From: Haliotis asinina
Taxonomy: Eukaryota > Mollusca > Gastropoda > Lepetellida > Haliotidae
Assembly (NCBI RefSeq): GCF_037392515.1
Contig: NC_090291.1
Location: 19,880,001 to 19,944,000 of the forward strand
Length of the DNA: 64,000 nucleotides
Direction of reading: 5' to 3'
Below the pieces are notes generated by a model that was not told the DNA's origin, did not search any database, and saw only the letters and a program-made list of their open reading frames with translations. Both the position numbers and the translations under genes were made by a program. This document shows, piece by piece, positions 1-9,520 of the stretch (positions are counted from its first letter, which is position 1; each line of letters begins with the position of its first letter).

Positions 1-35
1 ACTGAACGCGTTTCCTAACCTGCATTTTGTCTCAG

Positions 36-111
36 GTAAATTCAAAGATGGCCCTCTCAAGACGGGGAACCTGGAGAAGAAGGGAGAGATGGGAGTGGAG
101 ATGTGGAATAG
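36..111 (+). CDS. Formin 1 exon: first PH-domain strands
   Basis: The acceptor is CTCAG at 31-35 and the donor GTGAGT at 112. The first two bases complete a codon begun in an upstream exon outside the window. Translation ends LEKKGEMGVEMWN plus two bases. It aligns with formin 2 exon 26318-26453 (VLEKKGNTTITTWN), with the same phases. Confidence 0.88.
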
Positions 112-3100
112 GTGAGTGCATGGTTCCCCTGGTCTGATTCCACAATGCATCCATGACATATTATATAGGGGAGATAATCCAGTGACTGGGTTAGCAATCG
201 GGGCTATCAGGCTTATTCGGATTCCTGCAAGTTATGGATATGAAACAGATGAAACCGGTTATGTGTAGAAATACGTAGTATCTATGATGTGTTAGATAAT
301 AACTCACATGACTAGGACTAGAAACTTTTCTTACACCCTTTTCGCTATAAATTCGATGTTCCGAATAATTTAGGATGCACATTTTTAATCTTAAAAACAG
401 ATTATCTTAATTACAATATGTTGGAATATTTCTTTAAAATATCTCTAATCCTATATCCGCGTTATTACAAAATAGCATCGAAGAACAGGAAAGTGTATGG
501 ATGGAGTTTTGTTTAAGCCAAATCTTTCACTTTTGCAGTCGACGGGTGCAGGTGTTGTACGGCCGCTTCACGTATCAGCTTCCTGTAGAAGAGGTACATG
601 TATACTCGATCAGGGCAACGCATATGGTGTATGTTGTGTACATAATATACCCACAAAAGAACGGATTTAACTCATTTTACATTTTAATTTCATTCAGTGA
701 CGTAAGGGGTCGTTCATAAAATCATCATCACCCCTCCTGCCAGAAATTATTTATGGTCCCCAGACAGCAGACCGTCTGTCAAAATGCCTGCATACCTTTG
801 TTTACAGACAGATAAACATACTTATATCTGATTGACGGTTCCAGAATGTTGAAGATGTGGTAGAGCTGTGGAAGGACAGCTGCTGGGTTCAGAAGCTGGA
901 CGACAGGTCCTTCTTTGTGTCGGTTTCAGGGCATAGCTACAGGTGAGTACCTGCAGGGTACCCGGATCAAGACTTCTAATCCTTCTTTGTATCTGCAGCA
1001 CCGTGCAGTTGTAGGAGTACCTGCTGGGCACAGGGGCCAAGATAATCAGAGATACTCCCAATACCAAATGTTGTTTTCCTTTTCTTGAACTGGCGACGAC
1101 AAGGGTCCAGTATCCAGGCCAGGCTAACTTGACGACAATTTGGTCATACTACCATATGAGACGTTGTCCTGTTTACTGTTCACGCAAACGTAAATACAAT
1201 ATTAATCGCGGTTCATTTCATGTATGTACTTAACGTTAATGTTTAAAGTATATCTCCCCTTGTTTCCTTCAGTTTTCGCCTCTCAGGGGATGGAGAGGAG
1301 GGCAGAGTTGGTGACTGGATACAGGTTAGTATTGTTCTTCAGGGGTGAAGCGCAGTCTTGCACTTTGTTTATTCTTTTCCCCGAAACCACAATTCTATAA
1401 CCAAAATCAGCGGAGGCCAGGCAACAGAGGTAACATCTCTGAAATTGTTAAAAACTGACTTTGGTCTTCTGACACTATTCCCCGAATTTTCGGTTCGCTG
1501 TTTATAATGAATGCATGTCCTTGGGTCCTTCCTTCCTTCCCCATTGAGATCATTGTTTTCATTAACTTATCCTGAATCCCCCTGTTACAGACGTTTAATT
1601 CTGCAATGAGAGATCCCAACAAGTTGAGTGAGAAGGATATACGAGCGGCCGTGTTCGGCACTGGGGAGAGAGAAGGCGCTGAAGTCTTCGGCAACGACGG
1701 TGAGGATACTGTCGACTTCCCCGATCCAGGCGCTGCGGGGGCCTTTATCCTAAATATGTTCTCCCCCAAGACCAGGGCCCCCTCTAGGCCCCCTACCGAG
1801 GACGAAGAATTTGTAATGATTGAACTCAAGGATCTTCTTAAATGTAGAGCCGAGCTGATTGAATCATATGCTGAAGAAGGGCCATCAAGTCCATCCATAC
1901 AACCCAATAAGGACCATGTCAAACAAGGAGACTTGAAGGTTGAATCAGAAAGCAGGGCGCCTACAGAAGAAGAGTCTCACCCGACAATCCCCACCCCTCC
2001 TCCACCATGTCCCCAGCCTCCATCCCCTCCTTTCTCAGGGTCAGGACCACCTCCTCCTCCACCCCCACCGTCACTAGGTCCAGCCCCGCCATCGGGTCTG
2101 AAGTTGATGTACACACCTAAAAAGAACTTAAAGCAGGCACACTGGTCAAAAGTACCCCCAGCCATGGTGAGTATTCGTGCGAACTATTTCACTATTGTTA
2201 GAGCCACAAAGCAGGCACACTGGTCAAGAGTACCCCCAGCCATGGTGAGTATTCGTGCGAACTATTTCACTATTGTTAGAGCCACAAAGCAGGCACACTG
2301 GTCAAAAGTACCCCCAGCCATGGTGAGTATTCGTGCGAACTATTTCACTATTGTTAGAGCCACAAAGCAGGCACACTGGTCAAAAGTACCCCCAGCCATG
2401 GTGAGTATTCGTGCGAACTATTTCACTATTGTTAGAGCCACAAAGCTCTATTCCGCCACTACTGTTTATAGTTTCCTAATTAATCTTCAACTTATCCTCC
2501 ACTGCGTTGATCACTGGCAATGCAGTTAACGATTTGTCTGAACCCGATATCATTACTACCGTTGTTGTATGTTACACAAGTGGTCTTCAAGAATAAGCTG
2601 TGTCTTACTGGCAATTGTCAGACGTCTACTCTACCTAGGCGTACAGATACATATATATTTAAGGTGTTTTTTCCACTTCAGCTGAAGAAGTCCTTGTGGG
2701 AGAGTATGGAGGATGCGACAAGTAAATTGAACCTGGAACAACTTGAATTGCATTTTTCCGTGAAAGAGAACAGAAAGGCAGAAAGTAAGAAGGCTTTACC
2801 AAGAAGAAACTATGATTCCGATTAGAAATATTTGCCCCCAAACATACTTATCCTTAGCTATCAACCTCAGATTAAGTGAGTTGTATTTCGCCCCTCTATA
2901 TCAGCTCGTGTGTTTTACAGCACTGATCAAGTGTTTGTATGAAGCTATTCTGAATCAGTTCATGTGCTCCAGATCACTCATGTCCAGTGTTGTCTGTAGC
3001 TCACTTTGGAAAACGAAGAAGACAGAACCCTTTTCATATCTATGATAAATCTATGCGAAGTTAATAGTTTAAGTCCAACATGATGTGTGACAATGCTCTG

Positions 3101-6100
3101 GTCAACACTGTCTTAACGGTTGCAGAGAGCACGGACACAACGGACAACCGAAACGAGGTCCTCCTGGACCACAAACGAGCCCAGATCGTGGGGATTGTGT
3201 TAGGACGACCTTACCGTCGGGCCCTCGACAGACTCATGAATGCCATGACGTCCATCACCGAGATCGAAGTCTTCGGGGTGGAGAAACTGCGAGCGATGAA
3301 GAAGTGAGTGACTCAACCATCCAGAGACAATAGTCATTTTCAGTGGTCATCATCGTAACTTCAAAATCCCGAATCTGTGTTTGTTTCTGGACCTTTATCT
3401 ATTATCCAAGATACTGATGTCTCAAATATATTATTGTTCTAAAAAGTCGGATAAAAACTGTGGTTTGAACTTAGAGGATGCATTGAATGACTTCTCTTAT
3501 GGGTCGATACTTAGCCCCAAGTAGTGACTGCGGAAAACTCAAAGTTGAATAAAAACAGAGTACTGAATTGGTATGAGGCTGCAAACTTTGAAATAGCACC
3601 TATGCTGATCCCTTGTTAATGGCTGGCGCTTCATTTTAGACTATTATAATAAGCAGCTGGCCAGGGTAGCAGACCTTTGGAACCATGCTTGTTATTTTTG
3701 CGAATGAAAGGAAGGTGGTGATACTAAGTGGTAGCTTCCGAAAGGACGTTTCCATGACGATTAGTGTTAGGATCTGTAACTTCCAAGGCCAAGATTTTCG
3801 AAGCTCCCTTACCGCTAAGATAGACGTAAGTGCCATACATTAACAATACATTACGACTATCTTAACGCCAAGAGCTTCGTAAATCTAGGCCCAGGATACG
3901 TGCTTAATGGAATGGCAGCGAGGTACAAGGTCTGATTGAAGGGTCCGATTTTAATTGGAGTGATATTCACCTTTTCTTTGTCCTCGTGTTGCAGACTGGT
4001 GCCGACCGCAGACGACATTAAACTGTACAAGTCCCGCGCGGAATCAGACCTGCTTCCAATGGACGAGTTCATGTTACAGTTATGCTCCATCCCCTACCTG
4101 GAGGCAAGAGTGGACCTTGCCATCTGCACCATCACCTTTCCCTCTCGCTTTGCCGACCGCTTTGAGGTAATATTTACAAACAGACTACCACAACACATTC
4201 ATACCACGTGGATGTCGTTGTGTCCTGGGTACCCGTGGATTGTGGGTTCGACCCTAGTATGTTTCTACGTTGTTCATAACCATTACCGTTCTCAGCCCGT
4301 GAAGATCCGGGTTTGAATTAGTCGTCAGGAAACCATGCTTGCCGTAATGGGCTACTAACGGGATCACACATGTCGCCATATCCCATGCACGATGCTCATA
4401 ATGTTGATTGCTGAGCTGTATAGTCCTGGTTCAAGTATAGCTGAAATAATGCTGAGTGCGGCGTTGAACATCAAACAACCGTATTCATCCTCGTGGGTTT
4501 CACCAAAGCTATTGAAGACCCACGTCATTTTCGGATGTCACTCCCACATTAAGCGCTTTGACATTACTGGAATACTGGTGAATTAACAAAATATACTCCA
4601 AACTAACACATACACACCTTCGCAGCAAGTCCAAGTAACACCTAGGGAAGAGCATATGCATTAGCGGCTGAAAATCAGGTGAGGCCATTACGGGGCCTGC
4701 TTGTATGTTGCCGTCTGGATTCTTCTCTCACATTCCTGTCTGAACTCATCCGACTGCCTCAGCTGAACTTTATATATAAGTCTCTTGTGATAAAGGGGTG
4801 ACGCGTGAGTCCAGCAGGTAAAGCATTCGCTAATCACGCCAAAGGCCCCGGGTTCGATTACTCACAATGTGTGAAGTCCTTGTGTCCCCTGCCGAAATGT
4901 TACAGGAATATTGCTATTAGCGGTGGAAAATCCAATCCACTCACTCTTCCTTTCATGACATCGTATTTTGTTCAAATCAAATTAGTTTTATTGTTCAGCA
5001 TCTCAAGAAATGTTTGAATTAAACAAAATGCCGACAACGAATGGTTGTCTTGACTACGTCCCCAGGCGAGCTACAGTGTCAGTCACTGTTTACCGTATAT
5101 CAAGTATATTCAGTGCCGTATTGTAACTACCAGCACGTGTCCTGCAGAAAGTGTCCTGCCTGAAGCACGCCTGCGGGGAAGTGCTGTCCAGCCAACCCCT
5201 AAAGGAGGTCCTCGGCTACCTGCGGGCGGTGGGCAACTACCTCAACGGCAAACGGCTCAAGGGGTATGGCGTTCACGGATTCCAGATTACGTCTGTGAAT
5301 AAGGTGGGTGGATCTGTAACACCACTGTACAGCTGCATCTAAGGCATGACCACAACATCATCCATATCCAGGCGTCTCTTTTCAATGCATCAATACAAAA
5401 TACAAAACAATCAATACAAAATACAAAACAACCAATACAAAATACAAAACAATCAAAACACACAAAGCCGTTTAGAAGGGGGTCAAATACAACACGTTAT
5501 ATTTGTGATTAGATTTACACCCGTTTAGTAAAGCAGCTGCTGAATGGATTGGACCGCTGACTTTGTGTGCTGGAGACCGGTGCCTGAGAATGAGGATCCG
5601 AGTCCCGAACGGGGTCAGCCCTACATGTACTGAAATATGTACTTTACTAGGAAAGAGTGATTCCAAATATAACATATTTTATAAATACAATACTGAATAT
5701 TTCGGAGACGAAAGTAATTCAGTTATTATACATTGGTTTACACTTCGCTTCGAACATAATGTGAAGTCCAGATTTGGAAGGAAAGGGTCTCGAAACGGGT
5801 ATGGTCTCAGATTCTGGGACTCAAACCAACGGTAATGTTCTTCCAGCATGCTCAAGGGACTCAATCCTGCTGACGTTGTGAGCATCAGTGACGCTTTCAA
5901 ATAATAAAACGTGTAAAACGTCGAGCCGTAAAGATCCAGGTTAGAGTTGGTCTTTGTCAACCCATGCTTGTCGTAAGAGGCGACTATCAGAGTCGCGTGG
6001 TTCTCTGACTTGGTTGTCACATGTCATCGTAGCATAGTTTTGATTCGCACTGGTATAACGACCAAACCGTCTGTCCATTAGGATCTGGATCGGGATTTTT

Positions 6101-9100
6101 AATGTATCCTACACAGGTGTTCGATATAAAGAACGCGGACACGGGCTACAGTGTGATGGACTACCTCCTCTCCCACCTACAGACATCACACCCGGAACTT
6201 GTACGCTGGCCGGACGCGCTCAAGCATGTCCCGTCATGTGCTGATCTCTCTATGCCGGCACTGGAAGCGGAACTGAAAGGTGGGTGGTCAGTGTGGTGGT
6301 AACAAACCAGCGAATCTGGACTCAAACACAGGGTGATAGGTTTCTAGCGCGCCGATGAGGCAACTCTGCACATCAGATCGTTGCCCTTTAAACGACGGTT
6401 ATAGGGGAAAAAGTCTTGGTAAAAAAGTACGAATAAAAATGTCCATGGTAACCAAATACAAAGTTCTTGGTAAAACTTACCGTCAAAAAAGCTCTTGGTA
6501 AAAAGGAACAGTAAAAAGTCCTCGGTAAAAAAGCATCGGTTAAAAAAATTCATTTTTACTGATTTAGCTCTTTATTTGACAAGATTGACAACCGACATTT
6601 CAATACAAAGAACATCAAGAAATCACATACAATGACAGATCAAATTTATATGAAGTGATATTTGATCTTTCAAACGACATTTCAAAAACATTCTCCTCAC
6701 GTTGCACCAGTCGGGGCCACACATGTTCAGGGATAACCTCGGCTGTAAATTCACTCCCGTTGTCACTCTGGAGGATAGATGCAACACCAACAAGAAGGAA
6801 AATACCCGGTACATGATTTGCAAACTCAGCAGATGCTTTGCTCATAGAATAGCAAAGGTGGTCAGGTGGTCCTGATAGACCATGATCCACTTGAACGAAT
6901 GTCGGGCCATGGACTGCATATGAATACGATCAATTTGTGCACGCGAGGCGAATTCCTTTGTGGGGATGGGACGTATGTGAGTAATAACCTTTGACGTGAA
7001 CAGAGGTGTCCATCAGGCAATGAAAACATTGTCATTTTGTATTTCACACATATATTGCCTGACTTGCAAAATCTTCAATCAAAGAGAAAGCTAGAATTTT
7101 TAGTCACTCCGAGTAATAAGTGAAATTTTCAGTCATTACGTGTATTGCCTAGTGCTCACAGGCACTTCATGAAATGACCGATTCATTTATTATGAGAAAT
7201 GACTGATTACAGACTGACTGTAACATATACAACAAACACTCTCTGGGACGACCATCGAATGGTTCCAAAAGAAACAGTCGACTGTAACAGTGAACTGTAA
7301 CAGTTAACTGTAGTCATTTCGTATGATTATATTTCAACATTTCAATACAATGAAAATATAAAGCATTGTTTTTCAAGTATACATTTCTTGTTAGAAAATA
7401 AACAGGGGACTTTTTTACCTAGGCAAATGGAGGACCTTATTACCGGTACGTTTTAACCCAGGACTTTTTAACCGAACATCTAAACGATTGGGTCCCCGAT
7501 AGGTTCACTGAGATGGAGAACCAAACAGCCAATATTGGGATTATCACAGATTTACTGAATCACGGATTGATGATTTGCTTCTTTTCACAAGTGTATTCAA
7601 ACCAGATTTATGAAATGTTATATCAACAGTCCACTAGATGTTTCATTATACGTCTAGGAGCGTCAGGTAGTTATTTTACGGATCTTCATTCTGTGGATCG
7701 CCCTCAGTCAGACTCTCCAGCATACCACTTCGTCCCGTGGATATTCTACAGACAGTCCATCGCAGAAGAATTATGTTCCACTTTAACGCACTATATATAC
7801 ATAACAAAATGTTCGGAATGGCCTAAATTTCGACAAATGTTTTCTAAATATTTCATAGGATCGAAGTTAAAAACTCCTTATCAGAAGCAAAGTTGAGTAA
7901 ACCTCTAGAAACCCCTTTTAAACCACTTTAAGGAATTTCCTTTTGAGTACATGCATGCACGCTAGCAACAAAAGAATTATGTTTTGGGCAGGATGCTACA
8001 TTCATACAATGAAAACATGGTTAAACTTGGCAAAAACAACAACTTTTATTGTTTGTCAGCTCTAAAGGAAGAACTTGTTCGTCGGAGGGGTGTGGTGGAG
8101 GATCTAGAGAAAGGGGAATGGAACAAGCAGGACAGGACATATTTCACGGACGTCAAGGTATGTATTTACTATATCCAAAGGGCGTATTTCCACGATTTCA
8201 AGTTTATCAATCAAAGACAGACATGAAACTGACTCTTGGGCACAGATGACCATCATTTGTTCTGGAGCCATGACTGATTTTCGTTAAACGTTTCAATGTT
8301 GACAGAGCTTCCTGTCTAAATATGAAGTTGAAGTGGCCAGTCTAACTGAGCTCTACGGGCGAGTCAAACGGGAATACGAGGCGATGTTGGTGAGTTTTGA
8401 CGGATATGATGTAGTAGAGCGAAACATACCAAGTGAAGCGTCTCAAAAATCTATTCCTGTGGTACTGTTAACATCACTTTAAAGGTTTGAAAGCGGAAAG
8501 AGTGTATGTGTGAGTTGTGGTTTATGCCGCTTCTGACAATATTCCAGCAATATCACTGTGGGAAAAACAAAAATGGGCTTCGCACGTTGTGCCCATTTGG
8601 GGAATCGAACCAGTGTCATCGGCGTGATGAGTGAAGGCTTTTACCACAAGGCTACTCCACCGCCCCAAGGCGGAAAGATACTGGTTGACACAAATGTATG
8701 TTATATATCATGGGTATTTTGTAAAATAGTGAAATATGGAGAATATGAATAAACTTAAACCAAACAGCTCCAACGATTCTATGAGCTCAGTTAGTCAACA
8801 CCTGTCAGTATTTGGTCATGGCATTTTAGGGCTGATTACAAAATTATACTTTCTCGAGCATTTATTCAAAGGTAATGATGGCGGTATGTTTTTTATGTGT
8901 TTATTATCATTATCAATATTTGAGGTAGAAGTGGTCGAGGTATGGATGTAAGTGAGATATTTCGTATTTTTGTATCAAACGACATTCACGTCCTCGGATT
9001 CGATTCCCGACCTGGTAAGACCAAAGGTCGAACTTTAAAATATGGCACTTGTTGGTCCCTGCCTGTCGCTCGGCACTAATGGGCACAACAAGGACTGGTC

Positions 9101-9520
9101 GGTACGGAATCAGTATAGTGTCAGAGTGGGGTATTCATCGTATCTCAGTGAGCTATCCCTACCTAAAACTAGGTCAAATGTGGGCTAGTACAAGGAGCAA
9201 CTTTATAATTACCCATCATTCCGTCAAGTGTTTAACCGCAACGTTAGTGATGGAATGGATTAGTAATGATTGAGCCAGTTCATTAAAGGGCCTACACTTC
9301 GGATTTTTAAATATTTCCTGAATCAGGATCAGACATGATAACAATGAATATTCATATAGTCGTAATTATTTATCATCATGCATGTATGTTGCAGGGATAC
9401 CTTGGAGAACCACCCCAGCGAAAGTCAGACGAGGTGTTCTCGGCCATCGCAGACTTCATGCGGAAGTTCAAGAACATCCGTGACCTTCAGAGCAGTACTC
9501 GTGACACACAGAACACTTGA
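36..9520 (+). CDS. Formin 1: PH-domain formin (PHCF-like), 5'-partial, 13 exons in window
   Basis: Coding exons: 36-111, 539-593, 845-942, 1273-1324, 1591-2166, 2682-2784, 3126-3303, 3995-4166, 5148-5303, 6117-6279, 8060-8157, 8306-8389, 9395-9520. Reading from base 38 they give 644 residues and a TGA, every junction keeping frame. Window residues 1-93 are most of a PH domain (opening near LKTGNLEKKG, W-N-S-R-R, ending FRLSGDGEEGRVGDWIQ); about 224-260 is an FH1 proline stretch; about 270-640 is FH2 (AHWSKVPP lasso start, GNYLNGKRLKGYGVHGF core). Known for the family: FH2 dimers nucleate and cap actin barbed ends, FH1 binds profilin-actin. PH plus FH1-FH2 points to the invertebrate PHCF formin class. 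The protein ends just after FH2, with no C-terminal autoregulatory (DAD) motif that I can see. The N-terminus lies upstream of base 1. Odd: a 78-bp array repeats the FH2-start splice donor. Confidence 0.93.
539..593 (+). CDS. Formin 1 exon: PH core, 55 nt
   Basis: The acceptor is TTTTGCAG and the donor GAG/GTACAT. Frame set by the previous exon gives SRRVQVLYGRFTYQLPVEE, continuing the PH pattern W-N-x-R-R. Formin 2 has an exon of exactly the same length and phase at 29592-29646. Confidence 0.85.
845..942 (+). CDS. Formin 1 exon: PH C-terminal strands
   Basis: The acceptor is TTCCAG and the donor AG/GTGAGT. It encodes NVEDVVELWKDSCWVQ and then SFFVSVSGHSY. The 98-nt length and phase match the formin 2 exon 32831-32928. 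Confidence 0.88.
1273..1324 (+). CDS. Formin 1 exon: PH C-terminal helix
   Basis: Encodes SFRLSGDGEEGRVGDWIQ, the usual PH ending in which a helix carries a conserved Trp. The acceptor is CCTTCAG and the donor CAG/GTTAGT. The counterpart in formin 2 is 35026-35089. Confidence 0.88.
1591..2166 (+). CDS. Formin 1 exon: linker, FH1 and start of FH2
   Basis: This 576-nt exon encodes an acidic linker, then proline runs including one of eight consecutive Pro, then KKNLKQAHWSKVPPAM, the FH2 opening with its lasso Trp. The donor is GCCATG/GTGAGT at 2167. The exon end and donor are repeated three more times downstream in frame (donors at 2245, 2323, 2401), so this exon has four candidate 3' ends. Confidence 0.9.
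2131..2442 (+). repeat. 78-bp tandem repeat x4 carrying the FH2-start splice donor
   Basis: Units start at 2131, 2209, 2287 and 2365. Each contains the last 36 nt of the coding exon, the GTGAGT donor and about 36 nt of intron. Unit length is 26 codons, so the reading frame stays open through all four units and runs to a stop at 2527-2529. Copy 2 differs by one base that changes Lys to Arg. The near-identity of copies suggests a recent duplication. Confidence 0.95.
2682..2784 (+). CDS. Formin 1 exon: FH2 lasso/linker
   Basis: The acceptor is CTTCAG and the donor AAA/GTAAGA. It encodes LKKSLWESMEDATSKLNLEQ followed by LELHFSVKEN. It aligns with VSNSLWKGAHDVTSRLDLAM in formin 2 exon 38526-38640. 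Confidence 0.88.
3126..3303 (+). CDS. Formin 1 exon: FH2 knob region
   Basis: Encodes LLDHKRAQIVGIVLGRPYRR and then TEIEVFGVEKLRAMK. This is the actin-binding knob segment. The usual Asn of the RAQN motif is Ile here, while the Ile two residues later in the family pattern is kept. The donor is AA/GTGAGT. The counterpart is 39412-39583. Confidence 0.9.
3790..3893. mobile_element. Palindromic MITE-like fold-back element
   Basis: Imperfect inverted arms (CCGCTAAGATAGACGTAAG on the left, TTACGACTATCTTAACGCC on the right, with CGAAGCTC and GAGCTTCG further out) flank a short centre. A second member with the same arms lies at 52637-52738. Non-autonomous, inside an intron. Confidence 0.7.
3995..4166 (+). 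CDS. Formin 1 exon: FH2 helical core
   Basis: Encodes LVPTADDIKLYKSRAESDLL, then PMDEFMLQLCSIPYLEARVD and ICTITFPSRFADRFE. The acceptor is GTTGCAG and the donor GAG/GTAATA. The PTADD motif is shared with formin 2 exon 40570-40747. Confidence 0.9.
4294..4474 (+). mobile_element. SINE-B copy (my label)
   Basis: Matches the window's family B: a CCCGTGAAGATCC head, the ACTAACGGGATC block, the GATGCTCATAATGTTGAT block and a GCTGAGTGCGGCGTT tail. It is diverged. Intronic. Confidence 0.7.
4795..4948 (+). mobile_element. SINE-A copy, tRNA-derived
   Basis: A tRNA-like head with pol III box B (GGGTTCGATTA) is followed by the family tail (GGAATATTGCTATTAGCGG) and ends in CACTCACTC. Intronic in formin 1. 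Confidence 0.75.
5148..5303 (+). CDS. Formin 1 exon: FH2 GNYLN core
   Basis: Encodes VGNYLNGKRLKGYGVHGFQI, the strongest FH2 signature (GNYLN...GF). It is 156 nt and phase 0 at both ends, identical in length to 41699-41854 in formin 2. The acceptor is CCTGCAG and the donor AAG/GTGGGT. Confidence 0.95.
5391..5453 (+). repeat. 21-bp tandem repeat x3
   Basis: Three near-identical A-rich units beginning CAATACAAAATACAAAACAA. Intronic, of no evident function. Confidence 0.9.
5925..6056 (+). mobile_element. SINE-B fragment
   Basis: Contains the CCCATGCTTGTCGTAAGAGG block and the CACATGTCATCGTA block of family B. The 3' part is lost. Confidence 0.6.
6117..6279 (+). CDS. Formin 1 exon: FH2 post-core helix
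   Basis: Encodes VFDIKNADTGYSVMDYLLSH and LKHVPSCADLSMPALEAELK. It is 163 nt, with the same length and phases as 42890-43052 in formin 2. The acceptor is CACAG and the donor AAAG/GTGGGT. Confidence 0.9.
6380..7490 (-). mobile_element. Decayed integrase-type DNA element (Ginger-like?) with iterated ends
   Basis: A minus-strand reading at about 6640-7000 gives IDRIHMQSMARHSFKWIMVY, QDHLTTFAIL and, after a frame break, ILQSDNGSEFTAEVI. These match the DD-E integrase (rve) core, with the ID and QSDNG positions. Flanks hold degenerate repeats of GTCCTNGGTAAAAA type: direct at 6400-6550, and inverted at 7410-7480. Integrase flanked by inverted ends suggests a Ginger-class DNA transposon; an LTR-element relic is the alternative. 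Frame breaks and truncation make it inactive. It sits in the intron between FH2 exons. Confidence 0.6.
8060..8157 (+). CDS. Formin 1 exon: FH2 coiled-coil segment
   Basis: In the frame set by the previous exon it encodes ALKEELVRRRGVVEDLEKGE and DRTYFTDVK. The acceptor is TTTGTCAG and the donor AAG/GTATGT. The formin 2 counterpart 45209-45312 ends KYMSDVQ. Confidence 0.85.
8306..8389 (+). CDS. Formin 1 exon: FH2 C-terminal helix
   Basis: Encodes SFLSKYEVEVASLTELYGRV followed by KREYEAML. It is 84 nt and phase 0, the same as 46006-46089 in formin 2. The acceptor is TTGACAG and the donor TTG/GTGAGT. Confidence 0.88.
8508..8666 (-). mobile_element. SINE-A copy
   Basis: Reverse-oriented: a CCAGCAATATCACTGTGGG tail part, GGGGAATCGAACC (box B complement) and a CTACTCCACCGCCCC head end. 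It lies in the last intron of formin 1. Confidence 0.85.
8985..9150 (+). mobile_element. SINE-C copy (second tRNA-like family)
   Basis: Shares GGATTCGATTCCCGA (box B-like) and TTAAAATATGGCACTTGTTG with the element at 17662-17800, but not the family A tail. Confidence 0.6.
9395..9520 (+). CDS. Formin 1 terminal coding exon
   Basis: Encodes GYLGEPPQRKSDEVFSAIAD, then FMRKFKNIRDLQSSTRDTQN and T before TGA. It closes FH2 (the Y-x-GE-P and F-x-F-x-x-K pattern) and ends without an evident DAD. The acceptor is GTTGCAG. The formin 2 counterpart 46791-46895 begins AYYGEAPNRTSD. Confidence 0.9.
   Translation, partial: GYLGEPPQRKSDEVFSAIADFMRKFKNIRDLQSSTRDTQNT

Noticed and set aside
2520..2681. Coding sequence continuing upstream of the FH2 exon at 2682
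   Set aside because: The open frame before 2682 is intron; the acceptor CTTCAG and alignment with formin 2 place the exon start at 2682.
7513..7896. 127-codon plus-strand frame
   Set aside because: Lies in a formin 1 intron beside a decayed element; no recognisable domain or conserved pattern.
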